Shown: positions 1-7,251 of the stretch, one piece after another
Position numbering within the stretch: the first letter of the stretch is position 1
Layout of the letters: each line of letters starts with the position of its first letter
Source of the DNA: a virus
DNA length: 25,544 nucleotides
Strand: one strand, 5' to 3'
Virus record (IMG/VR): IMGVR_UViG_3300010396_001261
Coordinates: 1-25,544 of that record
Made by a program: the position numbers and the translations under genes
The notes under the pieces: generated by a model
Database searches by the model: none
Told to the model about the DNA's origin: nothing
What the model saw: the letters and a program-made list of their open reading frames with translations, nothing else

Positions 1-363
1 CTAATTTGTTACAGCAGATTTATCTAATGCAATTCGGGACGCGGCCTTGTAAAGAGCAATCTTAATTAATGCATCCCCCTTTTTATTAATCACATACCTT
101 ACCTGTTGGAGTGTTAATTTTCGACCCAAATAAGGTCCAATTAACTTGTTGTACTCATTTACGACGGTAATATTCTTAATTAATCCCTGATCTGCAAGAT
201 TACAGTCTGTCCTAACTTGGTGGACGTCTGCATACATTTTTCTATACTCATACGACCGCTTTGCTTCATTTAAATCTTTTAACTTCGCTTCCGGGTAGTC
301 AGCCTGTTGTGCATGTGACGATCCGCAAATGGAAACAAACACGATTAAAAGTAATATTTTCAT
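1..363 (-). CDS. small exported protein downstream of the repressor
   Basis: A 120-residue protein with a clear signal peptide: a short basic start, a hydrophobic stretch (about residues 3-13) and a likely cleavage after SSHAQ near residue 19. The mature part of about 100 residues is charged and rich in lysine and tyrosine, with two cysteines in total, one in the signal region (C13) and one near residue 54. I do not recognise the family. It lies 15 bases downstream of the repressor on the same strand, so it is probably co-transcribed with the repressor and expressed in the lysogen. That position fits a lysogenic-conversion or superinfection-exclusion gene, but this is inferred from context only. 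The stop codon is at the first bases of the window, so the gene is complete. Confidence 0.75.
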   Translation of the reverse strand: MKILLLIVFVSICGSSHAQQADYPEAKLKDLNEAKRSYEYRKMYADVHQVRTDCNLADQGLIKNITVVNEYNKLIGPYLGRKLTLQQVRYVINKKGDALIKIALYKAASRIALDKSAVTN

Positions 364-378
364 ATTTCATAAATTAAG

Positions 379-1296
379 TTACAAACCTGCCGCATTGAGC
401 CTGCGCAGTATTTCTGTCATGTCAGCCTCCAAGTTATTCTGCCTTTTCCACATATCACCAGGAGCTTTAAAATTAAAACCGCCATGCCATACTCCGTACC
501 ACACCTCTAAGATATCTTCGGGGAAAACCTCAATATTCGGATATAGATTGCGATCGTTAACGGCGTCTGATTTTGCTACAATATAGCCGTACTTATCAAC
601 CCTGTTTAAAAGACGCTTAACAATAACGCCATCGGTTTTGGTAACAAGGATATGAACGCGGTCCTCACGAATATAATCAAGCTTTTCGACCCACTGGCCA
701 ATAACCATCTCCTTGTCGTGCAATGTCGGGTACATGCTATCTCCGCCAACTTCAAAAGCCCTGAATGTGCCGTCACGCAAACCAGGAAGATTAAATGACG
801 GGAGCCTTTCTAAAAATACCGGATCAGCGTATCCATTAAGGTAACCAGCCGCAGCCTTAACCGGTACATAAAGTATATTTTCATCGCCGCCGTGATCTAC
901 AGTTATAATTTGCGGTATCAATTGGGTTTTATCTCCGCGACCCGGTGAGTATTTAATTTCGGGTTCGTTTAACACAAAGTCTTCGTTTCCTGGCTCGACT
1001 ACATTAACCGCGTTGTTTTTTCTGACAAACAATCTGTCTCTGTCGGTAATGTTCCCTTCAATAAATGTCGTGATGAGCTCTTTGTTAGGGTATACAGATA
1101 GATCAGTTTTGACTAAATCATTGAAGGGAATGTGAAAATAATTCACAAGATTAAAAATAAAATCCAGCTTGGGTTCGCTTCCGCGCTCGTACGATGCAAT
1201 ATTGTCCCTGGAGCAATTTAACAATGCGCCCATTTCGGCTTGATTTAAGCCGTTTATTATGCGTAAGTGCTTGATATTCGAACTCGTATAACTCAT
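379..1296 (-). CDS. phage repressor, HTH plus S24/LexA-like peptidase domain
   Basis: A 305-residue CI/LexA-type repressor. Residues 5-60 form an HTH_3 (Cro/CI) domain, with the recognition region around LNQAEMGALLNCSRDNIASYERG. The C-terminal S24 domain shows an Ala-Gly self-cleavage site (A150-G151 in VKAAAGYL), the serine of GDSMYPTL (S187) and the general-base lysine in GVIVKRL (K227). All three are in the family order, so RecA-stimulated self-cleavage and SOS induction are expected. The last 25 residues look like a short helix or coiled coil beyond the S24 domain. I chose the ATG at 1296. An in-frame GTG at 1311 would add five residues, but it is formed by operator bases. Mu itself uses a different repressor type, so this is a lambdoid-style switch on a transposable phage. 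Confidence 0.93.
   Translation of the reverse strand: MSYTSSNIKHLRIINGLNQAEMGALLNCSRDNIASYERGSEPKLDFIFNLVNYFHIPFNDLVKTDLSVYPNKELITTFIEGNITDRDRLFVRKNNAVNVVEPGNEDFVLNEPEIKYSPGRGDKTQLIPQIITVDHGGDENILYVPVKAAAGYLNGYADPVFLERLPSFNLPGLRDGTFRAFEVGGDSMYPTLHDKEMVIGQWVEKLDYIREDRVHILVTKTDGVIVKRLLNRVDKYGYIVAKSDAVNDRNLYPNIEVFPEDILEVWYGVWHGGFNFKAPGDMWKRQNNLEADMTEILRRLNAAGL
1131..1147. promoter_or_regulatory. operator O1 inside the repressor gene
   Basis: A 17-bp dyad TGTGAA-N5-TTCACA. It is identical, in reverse orientation, to the 17-mer at 1296-1312. It lies within the repressor coding sequence, 165 bp (centre to centre) from O2, which would allow looping or transcriptional roadblock autoregulation. Binding by the repressor is inferred from the repetition of the motif at the switch. 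Confidence 0.7.
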
Positions 1297-1312
1297 GTGA
1301 ATTATTTTCACA
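1296..1312. promoter_or_regulatory. operator O2 at the repressor start
   Basis: A dyad TGTGAA-N5-TTCACA whose first base is the A of the repressor ATG, read on the minus strand. A bound protein would cover the repressor's translation initiation region in DNA. Its centre is 31 bp from O3, about three helical turns, so two dimers would sit on the same face. Confidence 0.75.
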
Positions 1313-1318
1313 ATTATT

Positions 1319-1351
1319 TTTGGATATGTGAATATAATTCACATATATTTG
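1319..1351 (+). promoter_or_regulatory. rightward early promoter (Bacteroidota consensus)
   Basis: A TTTG at 1319-1322 is followed after 21 bp by TATATTTG at 1344-1351. This matches the Bacteroidota -33 TTTG / -7 TAnnTTTG promoter type with normal spacing. Transcription would start near 1357, just ahead of the Cro-like gene at 1380, and drive the early operon. The spacer holds operator O3. Confidence 0.72.
1327..1343. promoter_or_regulatory. operator O3 within the early promoter
   Basis: A third TGTGAA-N5-TTCACA dyad, extended to perfect 8-bp arms (ATGTGAAT-N3-ATTCACAT, 1326-1344). It fills the spacer between the -33 and -7 elements of the rightward promoter, so occupancy should exclude RNA polymerase. 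Confidence 0.78.
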
Positions 1352-1364
1352 TTGCAAGTATTTA

Positions 1365-1393
1365 CAAAAATATAAATATATGCGAATGGCAAA
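1365..1393 (-). promoter_or_regulatory. possible repressor promoter
   Basis: On the minus strand, TATTTTTG (1372-1365) fits the TAnnTTTG -7 element, with a TTTG at 1393-1390 as a possible -33. The 17-bp spacing is shorter than usual. It would overlap the start of the Cro-like gene, and its transcript would cross O3 and O2 before the repressor ATG. Confidence 0.4.
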
Positions 1394-1574
1394 GAAAAAA
1401 GTAAAATTTCCCGAGAACCTGCACCTTAAAAAACAGATAGAAGAGTCCGGACGCTCGATCACCTATTACGCCGGAAAATTGAAACTCAGCCGCCTGGTTG
1501 TAAGCAACACGGTTAACGGGCATTATAAAGGGACCAATATCGTCCCGCGCCTAAAAGAACTTTTAAACCAATAA
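1380..1574 (+). CDS. small HTH protein, Cro/Ner-like
   Basis: A 64-residue basic protein, the first gene of the rightward early operon, divergent from the repressor. Residues 14-50 read as a compact helix-turn-helix with lambda-repressor-like spacing (a helix at LKKQIEESG, then ITYYAGKLKLSRLVVSNTVNG, the last part being the recognition helix). Position and size match Cro of lambdoid phages and Ner of Mu, which turn down the early and repressor promoters. An alternative start is the ATG at 1386, since the first residues are M-R-M. The DNA-binding role is a confident guess from the fold pattern; which operator it prefers cannot be told. Confidence 0.75.
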   Translation: MRMAKKKVKFPENLHLKKQIEESGRSITYYAGKLKLSRLVVSNTVNGHYKGTNIVPRLKELLNQ

Positions 1575-1576
1575 TC

Positions 1577-1705
1577 ATGATAGTAACCTTTTTCGAAAAC
1601 CTGAACAACATGACGCTTAGCAAAGCGCTCATTGCCACCGCGATCATCATGGCGATCATCTTCGGCGGACTCTACCTTATCAACCCATCGATCATTAACC
1701 AGTAA
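1577..1705 (+). CDS. 42-residue single-pass membrane protein
   Basis: A short reading frame starting 3 bases after the Cro-like stop codon. It encodes 42 residues with one strongly hydrophobic stretch (about residues 17-35, ALIATAIIMAIIFGGLYLI), flanked by a short polar N-terminus and a short C-terminal tail. Tight spacing to both neighbours (10 bases to the next ATG) supports translation as part of the operon. No family is recognised. Early phage-encoded mini membrane proteins often modify host membrane functions or exclude other phages, but nothing here shows which. Confidence 0.55.
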   Translation: MIVTFFENLNNMTLSKALIATAIIMAIIFGGLYLINPSIINQ

Positions 1706-1715
1706 AATTTTAAGC

Positions 1716-2096
1716 ATGAAAAAACGACCCGCTTCATTTGAACACGCCTGCGAGATGCGCGGGTATGATCCCGCAACCATTTTGCCCGATGTATCAAAAA
1801 TGCCTGAAGCGCTTGCCAAATACACCACGGCGGCTGTTAAGCGCCTGGTGATCGTGGAAGCCATTAACGACGGCAAGGTGCCGCAGCCAGGACAGACATG
1901 GCGCTATTTCCCGATATTCAAAAAGACAGGCTCGGGCTTCGGGTTCCTGTACTCGGACACGGACTACGGTAGCACGGGCACGGACGTCGGCGCCCGCCTC
2001 GAATTTTTCACGCAAGCCGACAGCGACTATTTCGGAAACAACTTTAGGGGCCTGCACTACGACGTGATGGTAGTAGAGCAGCCAGCAGAACAATAA
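1716..2096 (+). CDS. DGR target protein 1 (distal)
   Basis: A 126-residue soluble protein without signal peptide. Residues 73-95 are encoded by variable repeat VR1. The framework shared with the two targets at 9089 and 9555 is an N-terminal helical part, then an alanine-rich helix ending IxxAxNxGKxP, then W-x-YF, then SGFGF-x-YS, the variable tract, VGARL, and a closing helix (GNNFRGLHYD). In DGR target proteins the variable tract normally sits on a C-type-lectin-like fold and forms a binding surface. That fold is expected here but not provable by eye. It is the third early gene, between the Cro-like and transposase genes and about 8 kb from its template. I chose the ATG at 1716 because an upstream in-frame start would run through the small membrane gene. 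Confidence 0.85.
   Translation: MKKRPASFEHACEMRGYDPATILPDVSKMPEALAKYTTAAVKRLVIVEAINDGKVPQPGQTWRYFPIFKKTGSGFGFLYSDTDYGSTGTDVGARLEFFTQADSDYFGNNFRGLHYDVMVVEQPAEQ
1932..1999 (+). repeat. DGR variable repeat VR1
   Basis: A 68-nt match to the template repeat at 9995-10062, in the same codon register. Every difference lies at a template adenine: 8 of 17 adenines in the core are changed, plus the four edge adenines shared by all variable repeats. It ends with the GC-rich 14-mer GTCGGCGCCCGCCT; the next base (C instead of T) is the first non-adenine mismatch and sets the 3' boundary. Confidence 0.93.
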
Positions 2097-2103
2097 AACC
2101 ATA

Positions 2104-2143
2104 TTCCCGAAAGCGTAACCGCGCCATCGCCGCGCGGCGGGAA
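2104..2143. other. nested stem-loop between DGR target 1 and the transposase gene
   Basis: TTCCCG (2104-2109) pairs with CGGGAA (2138-2143), and inside it CCGCGC (2119-2124) pairs with GCGCGG (2132-2137). It starts 7 bases after the target stop codon and ends 21 bases before the transposase ATG. There is no T-run, so it is more likely an attenuator or processing signal than a strong terminator. Confidence 0.5.
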
Positions 2144-2164
2144 CCCCTAAAATAATTAAACACT

Positions 2165-4186
2165 ATGCCGCATTTGTGGAATAACCAATTAGTAGTAACC
2201 AAAGACGAGCTTGTGCCAGCCTGGTATAAAACCGTTAATGCGCTCTGCGTTACGGTCCAGCGGTTCAAGGACCGGGAATGGGGTATCAAACGGGCATCGA
2301 CCGGGCATAACGGCTCGCAGATGCTGATCCTATTCGATAGTCTCGCCCCGCAGATACAGCAGGCCCTCGGCGATCCGCGCAAATGCACCCACATCCTGGA
2401 GCGGTTTTTTAAGATAGACGGCGACGCCGTTTCCTTTTACGCTTCCTTCCGCTTTGAGGACGGCACCTACCTGGCTACCGAATACCAGGAACGCTACATT
2501 GCCAACGCAAGTATGATCAAAGCGGTCATAGCCCTTCGGCAGGACCGCGAAACCATGCGCCGCAACCTCGGCGGCAAGCTCAAGAACGTACCGGCAACAC
2601 TATGCGCGGATGCCCACAGCTTCCAACCCACGTTGCTCTCAAAACACAAACTGCAACATACCCTACCCGAGAACGAGCGCTGCTTTATGGACGCGATCAG
2701 GGCGTTTGAGCGCGACGGCTACCCCTCGCTGATCAGCAAAAAACACAAAAACCAAAATACCCGCAAAGTTACCGATGAGACGCTCGACTTATTGAACAGC
2801 CTGTTTGCCGGTGACCGCGCCAAGCCGACAGCTACCGAAGTTTACCGCCGCTATGATGCCTTTATCAACGGCTACATGGAGGTGATCAATAACAATACGG
2901 GCGAGCTTTACGAGCCGGCTGAATTCAAAAAGCTCAGCGACGCCACCGTTAAAAACTACATGGCGCAGTGGGTAAATAAAATAGGCACTTACTCGCTGCG
3001 CAGCGGCGACAGGCAGAAACTGATGCAACAGTTTAAACCACACCATACGCTTTTAAAGCCCAAACACGCGGGCAGTATTATATCTATCGACGACAGGCAG
3101 CCACCTTTCAAAACCCCCAACGGTAACCGCGTTTGGTTCTATAACGGTATCGACCTGGGCAGCGAGGCATTCACCTGCTGGGTTTACGGCGATACCAAAG
3201 ACGGTATCATCACCGAGTTTTACCGCCAGCTGGTACGCAATTATGCGCAATGGGGTTTAAGTCTGCCCTATGAGCTCGAGGCCGAAATGAGCTTGAACAG
3301 TTCCTTTACCGGGACCTTTCTTCGCGAGGGCGCCATGTTCTCCAAAGTGCGCATCGAAGCCAACAACGCCAGGGGAAAGCGGATAGAGCGATATTTCAGG
3401 AGCCTTCGGTATGGTTTGGAAAAGGACCGCGAGGGGTGGCTGGCCCGTCCGTTCGCGTTAAGCGAAAGCAACCAGGCCGGCCCACGCGACGTGCCGGCTC
3501 TTCCTGAGCGCACTATCATCGAAAACGCCCTGCGCGACATCGAGACATGGAACAATCAGCCGCACTCGGTACACACACACATGAGCAGGTGGCAGGTGTT
3601 CTGCGAAATGCAGCACCCCGACCTGAAGCCGATCAATTACCCAGCTATACTGCCACATATTGGCCGTAAAACACCAACAAGTTGCAATGTCGGCATCGTT
3701 CATCTTCAAAGGAAAGAATTTTTATTAGCCAATGACGGCAAGATAGCACTCGGTGATAAGCTGATCCAGCTGATGAAGCAAGTGGAAGGCAAAGACGTGG
3801 ACGTTTGGTGGCTCGACGACGATCAGGGCGTCGTGTTAAAAGCACTGGTATTTATCGGCACGCAGCTGATCTGCGAGGCTATGGCCAAACCTACCTATAA
3901 CCGCGCCACGCTGGAACAAACCGATGTTGATCGCGGAAGCCGTCAGATCATGAGCGCTTATGTGAAAACGATCGAGTCGTTCGCCAAGCGGCAAAAGAAA
4001 AGCATCGATAAGGTTACCCTTGTCGATAATCGCCCTGCACTCAAAAAAGACTTCGTTATGCCCGGACTACGCCAGGACAGGCTGCAAGATATGCCAACCG
4101 GCGGCTTGCTGCCCGAGCCGGAAGAGGACGAACTGGTACACGTTCCGCAGGAAAGCTTTGTGCGGACGCTTAAAGACAGATTTTAA
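2165..4186 (+). CDS. Mu-type DDE transposase (subunit A)
   Basis: A 673-residue protein in the position and of the size of MuA (663 aa). The N-terminal part is a DNA-binding module. The central part is an RNase-H-like catalytic core starting at GSIISIDDRQPPF (D309 or D310) and closing with ANNARGKRIERYF, whose E408 fits the catalytic glutamate. The C-terminus resembles the Mu transposase beta-barrel and tail. The usual D-N-G of the second carboxylate is not seen; the equivalent stretch reads LPYELEAEMSLNSSF, so E370, E372 or E374 may take its place. The enzyme nicks the phage ends and transfers them to target DNA, for integration and replicative transposition. It is followed 11 bases later by the MuB-like ATPase gene. 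Confidence 0.93.
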   Translation: MPHLWNNQLVVTKDELVPAWYKTVNALCVTVQRFKDREWGIKRASTGHNGSQMLILFDSLAPQIQQALGDPRKCTHILERFFKIDGDAVSFYASFRFEDGTYLATEYQERYIANASMIKAVIALRQDRETMRRNLGGKLKNVPATLCADAHSFQPTLLSKHKLQHTLPENERCFMDAIRAFERDGYPSLISKKHKNQNTRKVTDETLDLLNSLFAGDRAKPTATEVYRRYDAFINGYMEVINNNTGELYEPAEFKKLSDATVKNYMAQWVNKIGTYSLRSGDRQKLMQQFKPHHTLLKPKHAGSIISIDDRQPPFKTPNGNRVWFYNGIDLGSEAFTCWVYGDTKDGIITEFYRQLVRNYAQWGLSLPYELEAEMSLNSSFTGTFLREGAMFSKVRIEANNARGKRIERYFRSLRYGLEKDREGWLARPFALSESNQAGPRDVPALPERTIIENALRDIETWNNQPHSVHTHMSRWQVFCEMQHPDLKPINYPAILPHIGRKTPTSCNVGIVHLQRKEFLLANDGKIALGDKLIQLMKQVEGKDVDVWWLDDDQGVVLKALVFIGTQLICEAMAKPTYNRATLEQTDVDRGSRQIMSAYVKTIESFAKRQKKSIDKVTLVDNRPALKKDFVMPGLRQDRLQDMPTGGLLPEPEEDELVHVPQESFVRTLKDRF

Positions 4187-4197
4187 TTTTTAATGAT

Positions 4198-5097
4198 ATG
4201 ATCAATATCTCAGGAGAACTAAAAGAACAGGCACGGCTCGCCCTGCTTACACAGCGCGAGAACTTCGACGGCAGCGACGCCGCCTTTGCCAAACAATGGG
4301 GAATAAACCAGGGCGTATACAGCCGCCTTAAAAAAGGGCAGATCGACGGCGTGCTCGCCGATCCGCACTGGCTGAACATCTGCCGCGAGCTGAACGTGGG
4401 CGCGACCGTACGCAAATGGGAAATAGCCCGCACCGACGTGTTTAACCAAATTGAGGAGGATGTGCTGTTTTGCAAGGAGCATGCCAAGGCGATGATCTTC
4501 GTTGACGACTGCGAGATAGGCAAAACCGTCGCCGCCAAATACCTTTCACGGAACCTAAAGAACTGCTTTTACATCGACGCGAGCCAATGCAAAACTAAAC
4601 AGCAGTTTGTGCGCAAGCTGGCAAAAACCATCGGCGTTGATCAAAACGGCAAATATGCCGAAGTAAAGGCCACGATAAAATACTACCTCAAGATATTGCC
4701 TAAGCCGATCGTGATCGTTGACGAGGCCGGCGACCTCGAATATAACGCCCTGATGGAACTTAAGGAGTTTTGGAATGCGACCGAGGGCGCATGCGCCTGG
4801 TACATGATCGGCGCCGACGGGCTGCGGGCCGCGATAGACCGGGGCATCAGCAACAAGAAGGTTGGTTACCGCGAATTGTTTAGCCGGTACAGCAACAAAT
4901 ACAGCAGCGTAGTGCCGCAGGGTAACCAGGCCAAGTTGATGTTCTATAAAAAGCTGATCGGCGACGTACTGCGCGTGAATATGAAGGACACTACGGACAT
5001 CGATAAGATAATTAACAAGTGTATAACCCGCAAGGATAACGATGTGAACATCGGCGGCCTGCGCCGCGCCGAAAGCATCCTGCTGCTCAATCAATAA
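4198..5097 (+). CDS. MuB-like AAA+ ATPase, transposition subunit B
   Basis: A 299-residue AAA ATPase directly after the transposase. Residues 1-80 form an HTH-like N-terminal domain (AAFAKQWGINQGVYSRLKKG), as in MuB. The P-loop is FVDDCEIGKT, with aspartate where the first glycycle-position small residue of the Walker A motif is normally found, and Walker B is PIVIVDEAGDL. An arginine-rich C-terminal helical region follows. MuB binds target DNA as filaments, activates MuA and gives target immunity. The family assignment is strong because of gene order, size and the HTH-AAA layout. Confidence 0.9.
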   Translation: MINISGELKEQARLALLTQRENFDGSDAAFAKQWGINQGVYSRLKKGQIDGVLADPHWLNICRELNVGATVRKWEIARTDVFNQIEEDVLFCKEHAKAMIFVDDCEIGKTVAAKYLSRNLKNCFYIDASQCKTKQQFVRKLAKTIGVDQNGKYAEVKATIKYYLKILPKPIVIVDEAGDLEYNALMELKEFWNATEGACAWYMIGADGLRAAIDRGISNKKVGYRELFSRYSNKYSSVVPQGNQAKLMFYKKLIGDVLRVNMKDTTDIDKIINKCITRKDNDVNIGGLRRAESILLLNQ

Positions 5098-5102
5098 GAT
5101 CA

Positions 5103-5747
5103 ATGCGCAAACGGTCACTCAGCATGAAGGCACTCTACAACATGAAATACGATCTTTTCCCTTTTGACGGCATTTGGCTCGACGTATTCGGCACACCCGA
5201 AAAGGACGGCGCCTGGATGATATGGGGAAGCGAAAAGAACGGCAAAACGTGGATGGCCCTTTTGCTCAGCAACTACTTCAGCACGTTCGCGAAGCTGCTT
5301 TTCGTGTCGGGCGAGGAAGGGCTTGGCAGCAACTTCCAGGCGAGCTGCAAACGGGCCAATATAAGCCCGCAGAACGCGCGGTTTGTGCCAAGCGGGTATT
5401 TAACCATCGACGAGCTGTATGCGCTGCTGAAGCGCCGCAATGCGCCAAAGGTGGTTGTGCTGGATAACATCACCATCTACAATGACGAGCTAAAGAACGG
5501 TGCGCTCAGGAAGCTGATCATAGACTTTCCGTCCGTGCTCTTCATCTTCCTGGCACACGAGGACCGCGGCGAGCCATACACAGCGACCGCTAAACTGTGC
5601 AAGCGGCTGGCGAAAGTGATCATTTACGTGGAAGGGCTGGCGTGCTCGGTAAGCGGCCGCTGCCCTGGCGGCAGGATCAGCATCGACGAGGAGCGGTCGG
5701 CATTATACCATGGCGAAAACGGATTTAAAAAGATAGGCGCTATATGA
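5103..5747 (+). CDS. P-loop NTPase, RecA-like
   Basis: A 214-residue ATPase. Walker A is WGSEKNGKTWMALLL and a Walker B-like stretch is PKVVVLDNITIY. Between them is FVSGEEGLGSNFQASCKR, which resembles the segment after Walker A in RecA/DnaB-type cores, where a glutamate activates water. The compact single-domain size recalls phage single-strand-annealing ATPases of the Sak4 type or AAA_25 proteins. It starts 5 bases after the MuB-like stop and overlaps the next gene by 4 bases, so it belongs to the replication/transposition block. A second start at 5127 is possible. The exact role in recombination or remodelling is inferred. Confidence 0.75.
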   Translation: MRKRSLSMKALYNMKYDLFPFDGIWLDVFGTPEKDGAWMIWGSEKNGKTWMALLLSNYFSTFAKLLFVSGEEGLGSNFQASCKRANISPQNARFVPSGYLTIDELYALLKRRNAPKVVVLDNITIYNDELKNGALRKLIIDFPSVLFIFLAHEDRGEPYTATAKLCKRLAKVIIYVEGLACSVSGRCPGGRISIDEERSALYHGENGFKKIGAI

Positions 5748-6130
5748 ACTTTTTTAAGGTAAAAACCACACACATAGCCGAAGTGCGCGAGCAGCAGGCA
5801 AACCAAATGGACGAGGTATGCGCCCTGCTCGAATGGTCGCGCGATAAATACTGCCGTCACCAGTTCAGCGAATACGAAAAGTTTTGCCAGTTGCTGGCCG
5901 GGTTCGACCCGGAGCTAAAAAGGCGGTTGAGGTACTCGCCGGTGTTCCGTGGTTTTTGGAACAACGAGTGGGCCAGCCGGAACGCTACCGACTTTTTGCC
6001 GTTTGCGACAGAATGCGAAAACGGTCCCGCATGGATACTGGAAGAATATTTATTTATCAATTCGGCCGCGCGCCTGATCATGTGCAACGCTTTTGCAAGG
6101 CGGTTTGAAAAGATTTTAAAGAGCATTTAA
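5744..6130 (+). CDS. hypothetical early protein
   Basis: A 128-residue protein translated from an ATGA overlap with the preceding NTPase gene. It is rich in aromatic and charged residues (DFLPFATECENGPAWILEEYLFINSAARLIM in its second half) and looks mainly helical. There is no signal peptide or membrane segment. I do not recognise a family. The next gene begins at the base after its stop codon, so translation is coupled through this whole block. Confidence 0.7.
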   Translation: MNFFKVKTTHIAEVREQQANQMDEVCALLEWSRDKYCRHQFSEYEKFCQLLAGFDPELKRRLRYSPVFRGFWNNEWASRNATDFLPFATECENGPAWILEEYLFINSAARLIMCNAFARRFEKILKSI

Positions 6131-6478
6131 ATGGGATTGGAAGACATCATATTCATTGTTGAGTTGGAGACTGGTTACACCCTAACTCAGATGATCGAGA
6201 ACAGCGGTAATGCCTACTATGCCAAATGTATCCTGGCGCTGATGGCACACGAGGAGGGGATAAAGGATAAAACGGAGCTTGCGGGCCTGCTGAAGGTCGA
6301 GCGCAACACGATATACACTTATATCAACCGCGCCAACCTGCTCTTATCCACCTGGCCGGGCATGCCGGGCTATAACAAGGTTTTTAAAATGCTTTACCTC
6401 GAGTGCAACCGCCGCAGGGTGTACCTCGAGGAAAGGCCGGAACTCACATTAACATACAAACAGGAATGGTGCGCATAG
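6131..6478 (+). CDS. small HTH-containing early protein
   Basis: A 115-residue protein. Residues about 40-75 (EEGIKDKTELAGLLKVERNTIYTYINRANLLL) read as a helix-turn-helix: a first helix, the turn at LLKVER, and a recognition helix NTIYTYINR. This suggests DNA binding, either as a regulator or as a replication accessory. It begins immediately after the upstream stop codon and its end overlaps the DnaA-like gene. Family not recognised. Confidence 0.7.
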   Translation: MGLEDIIFIVELETGYTLTQMIENSGNAYYAKCILALMAHEEGIKDKTELAGLLKVERNTIYTYINRANLLLSTWPGMPGYNKVFKMLYLECNRRRVYLEERPELTLTYKQEWCA

Positions 6479-6939
6479 ATAACATGATTGAGGCATGTGC
6501 CGTGATCAACAAGGCATCAAGTGAGCTAACCCGGCTGTTTGGCTGCACGGTAGAACTAAAGCTTGTACAGCCGTTTATTTCCGGCCTGGGCTACGAGGTG
6601 CCAAAGCCGGGCCAGCTTTACGAGGATATCCTGGTCAACAACACAGTGAGGCTTGTATGCGACGAATTTGGCATAACCTATACTGAGCTGCGGTTAAGGC
6701 GGCAAACGCGTGAGCGTGTAGATGCCCGGAAAATGATCGCGTACCTACTGAACAAATATGCCCCCAAAATGACCGATAAAACGATAGCCAATGTGATATG
6801 TCGCGACCGGACCACAGTTTACTACAGCATCGACCGGGCTGCGGACCTGATCGAAACCCATAAGGGCTTTAAGCTGGCTTATGATAAGATTAACGCGAAG
6901 CTGGAAGCAATAATTGAAGGCGATAAAATTGAGATATAA
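6466..6939 (+). CDS. DnaA domain IV-like DNA-binding protein
   Basis: A 157-residue protein from the ATG at 6466, which has a purine-rich stretch just upstream; 6484 is an alternative. Its C-terminal half (ARKMIAYLLNKYAPKMTDKTIANVICRDRTTVYYSIDRAADLI) matches the pattern of DnaA domain IV, where the signature GRDHTTVxHA contacts the DnaA box. Here it reads CRDRTTVYYS, so the contact residues R-D and T-T-V are kept. No AAA+ domain is present. This points to a stand-alone DnaA-box reader that could bind host or phage origin-like sites. Gene order places it in the replication block. Confidence 0.8.
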   Translation: MVRIDNMIEACAVINKASSELTRLFGCTVELKLVQPFISGLGYEVPKPGQLYEDILVNNTVRLVCDEFGITYTELRLRRQTRERVDARKMIAYLLNKYAPKMTDKTIANVICRDRTTVYYSIDRAADLIETHKGFKLAYDKINAKLEAIIEGDKIEI

Positions 6940-6942
6940 AAA

Positions 6943-7251
6943 ATGAGAATAATCCTTACACAAAAACAACTGACCGCGCTGCATGAATACTTTGCCGAGC
7001 ACGTGGTGAACGACCGGCCCGAGAACATAGCCGAGGCGCTGGTAAAGAGCCTGGTGATGCGCGTTTTTCAGAAAATGAACAAAAAAGTATACGCCAGGCT
7101 GCAAGGTATGGGATACAGCCTGCACCTGACCGACGAGGAGGCGATGGCCTATTACGTGTACTTCCAAAACCGATTTATCGGCGAGGGATACCAATACCAG
7201 CAGCTGCTTATCCAAACACATATTAACCAAATAGACCAGGCTTATGCATGA
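6943..7251 (+). CDS. hypothetical early protein
   Basis: A 102-residue protein starting 3 bases after the DnaA-like stop. It is mostly helical by eye, with an LTQKQLTALHEYF start and a tyrosine/glutamine-rich end (EGYQYQQLLIQTHINQI). No membrane segment or known motif is visible. It overlaps the next gene by 8 bases. Function unknown. Confidence 0.65.
   Translation: MRIILTQKQLTALHEYFAEHVVNDRPENIAEALVKSLVMRVFQKMNKKVYARLQGMGYSLHLTDEEAMAYYVYFQNRFIGEGYQYQQLLIQTHINQIDQAYA

Noticed and set aside
1-60. Left phage end (attL) within the window
   Set aside because: The first bases are the end of a gene; no host-phage junction or MuA-type end repeats could be identified, so the end probably lies outside.
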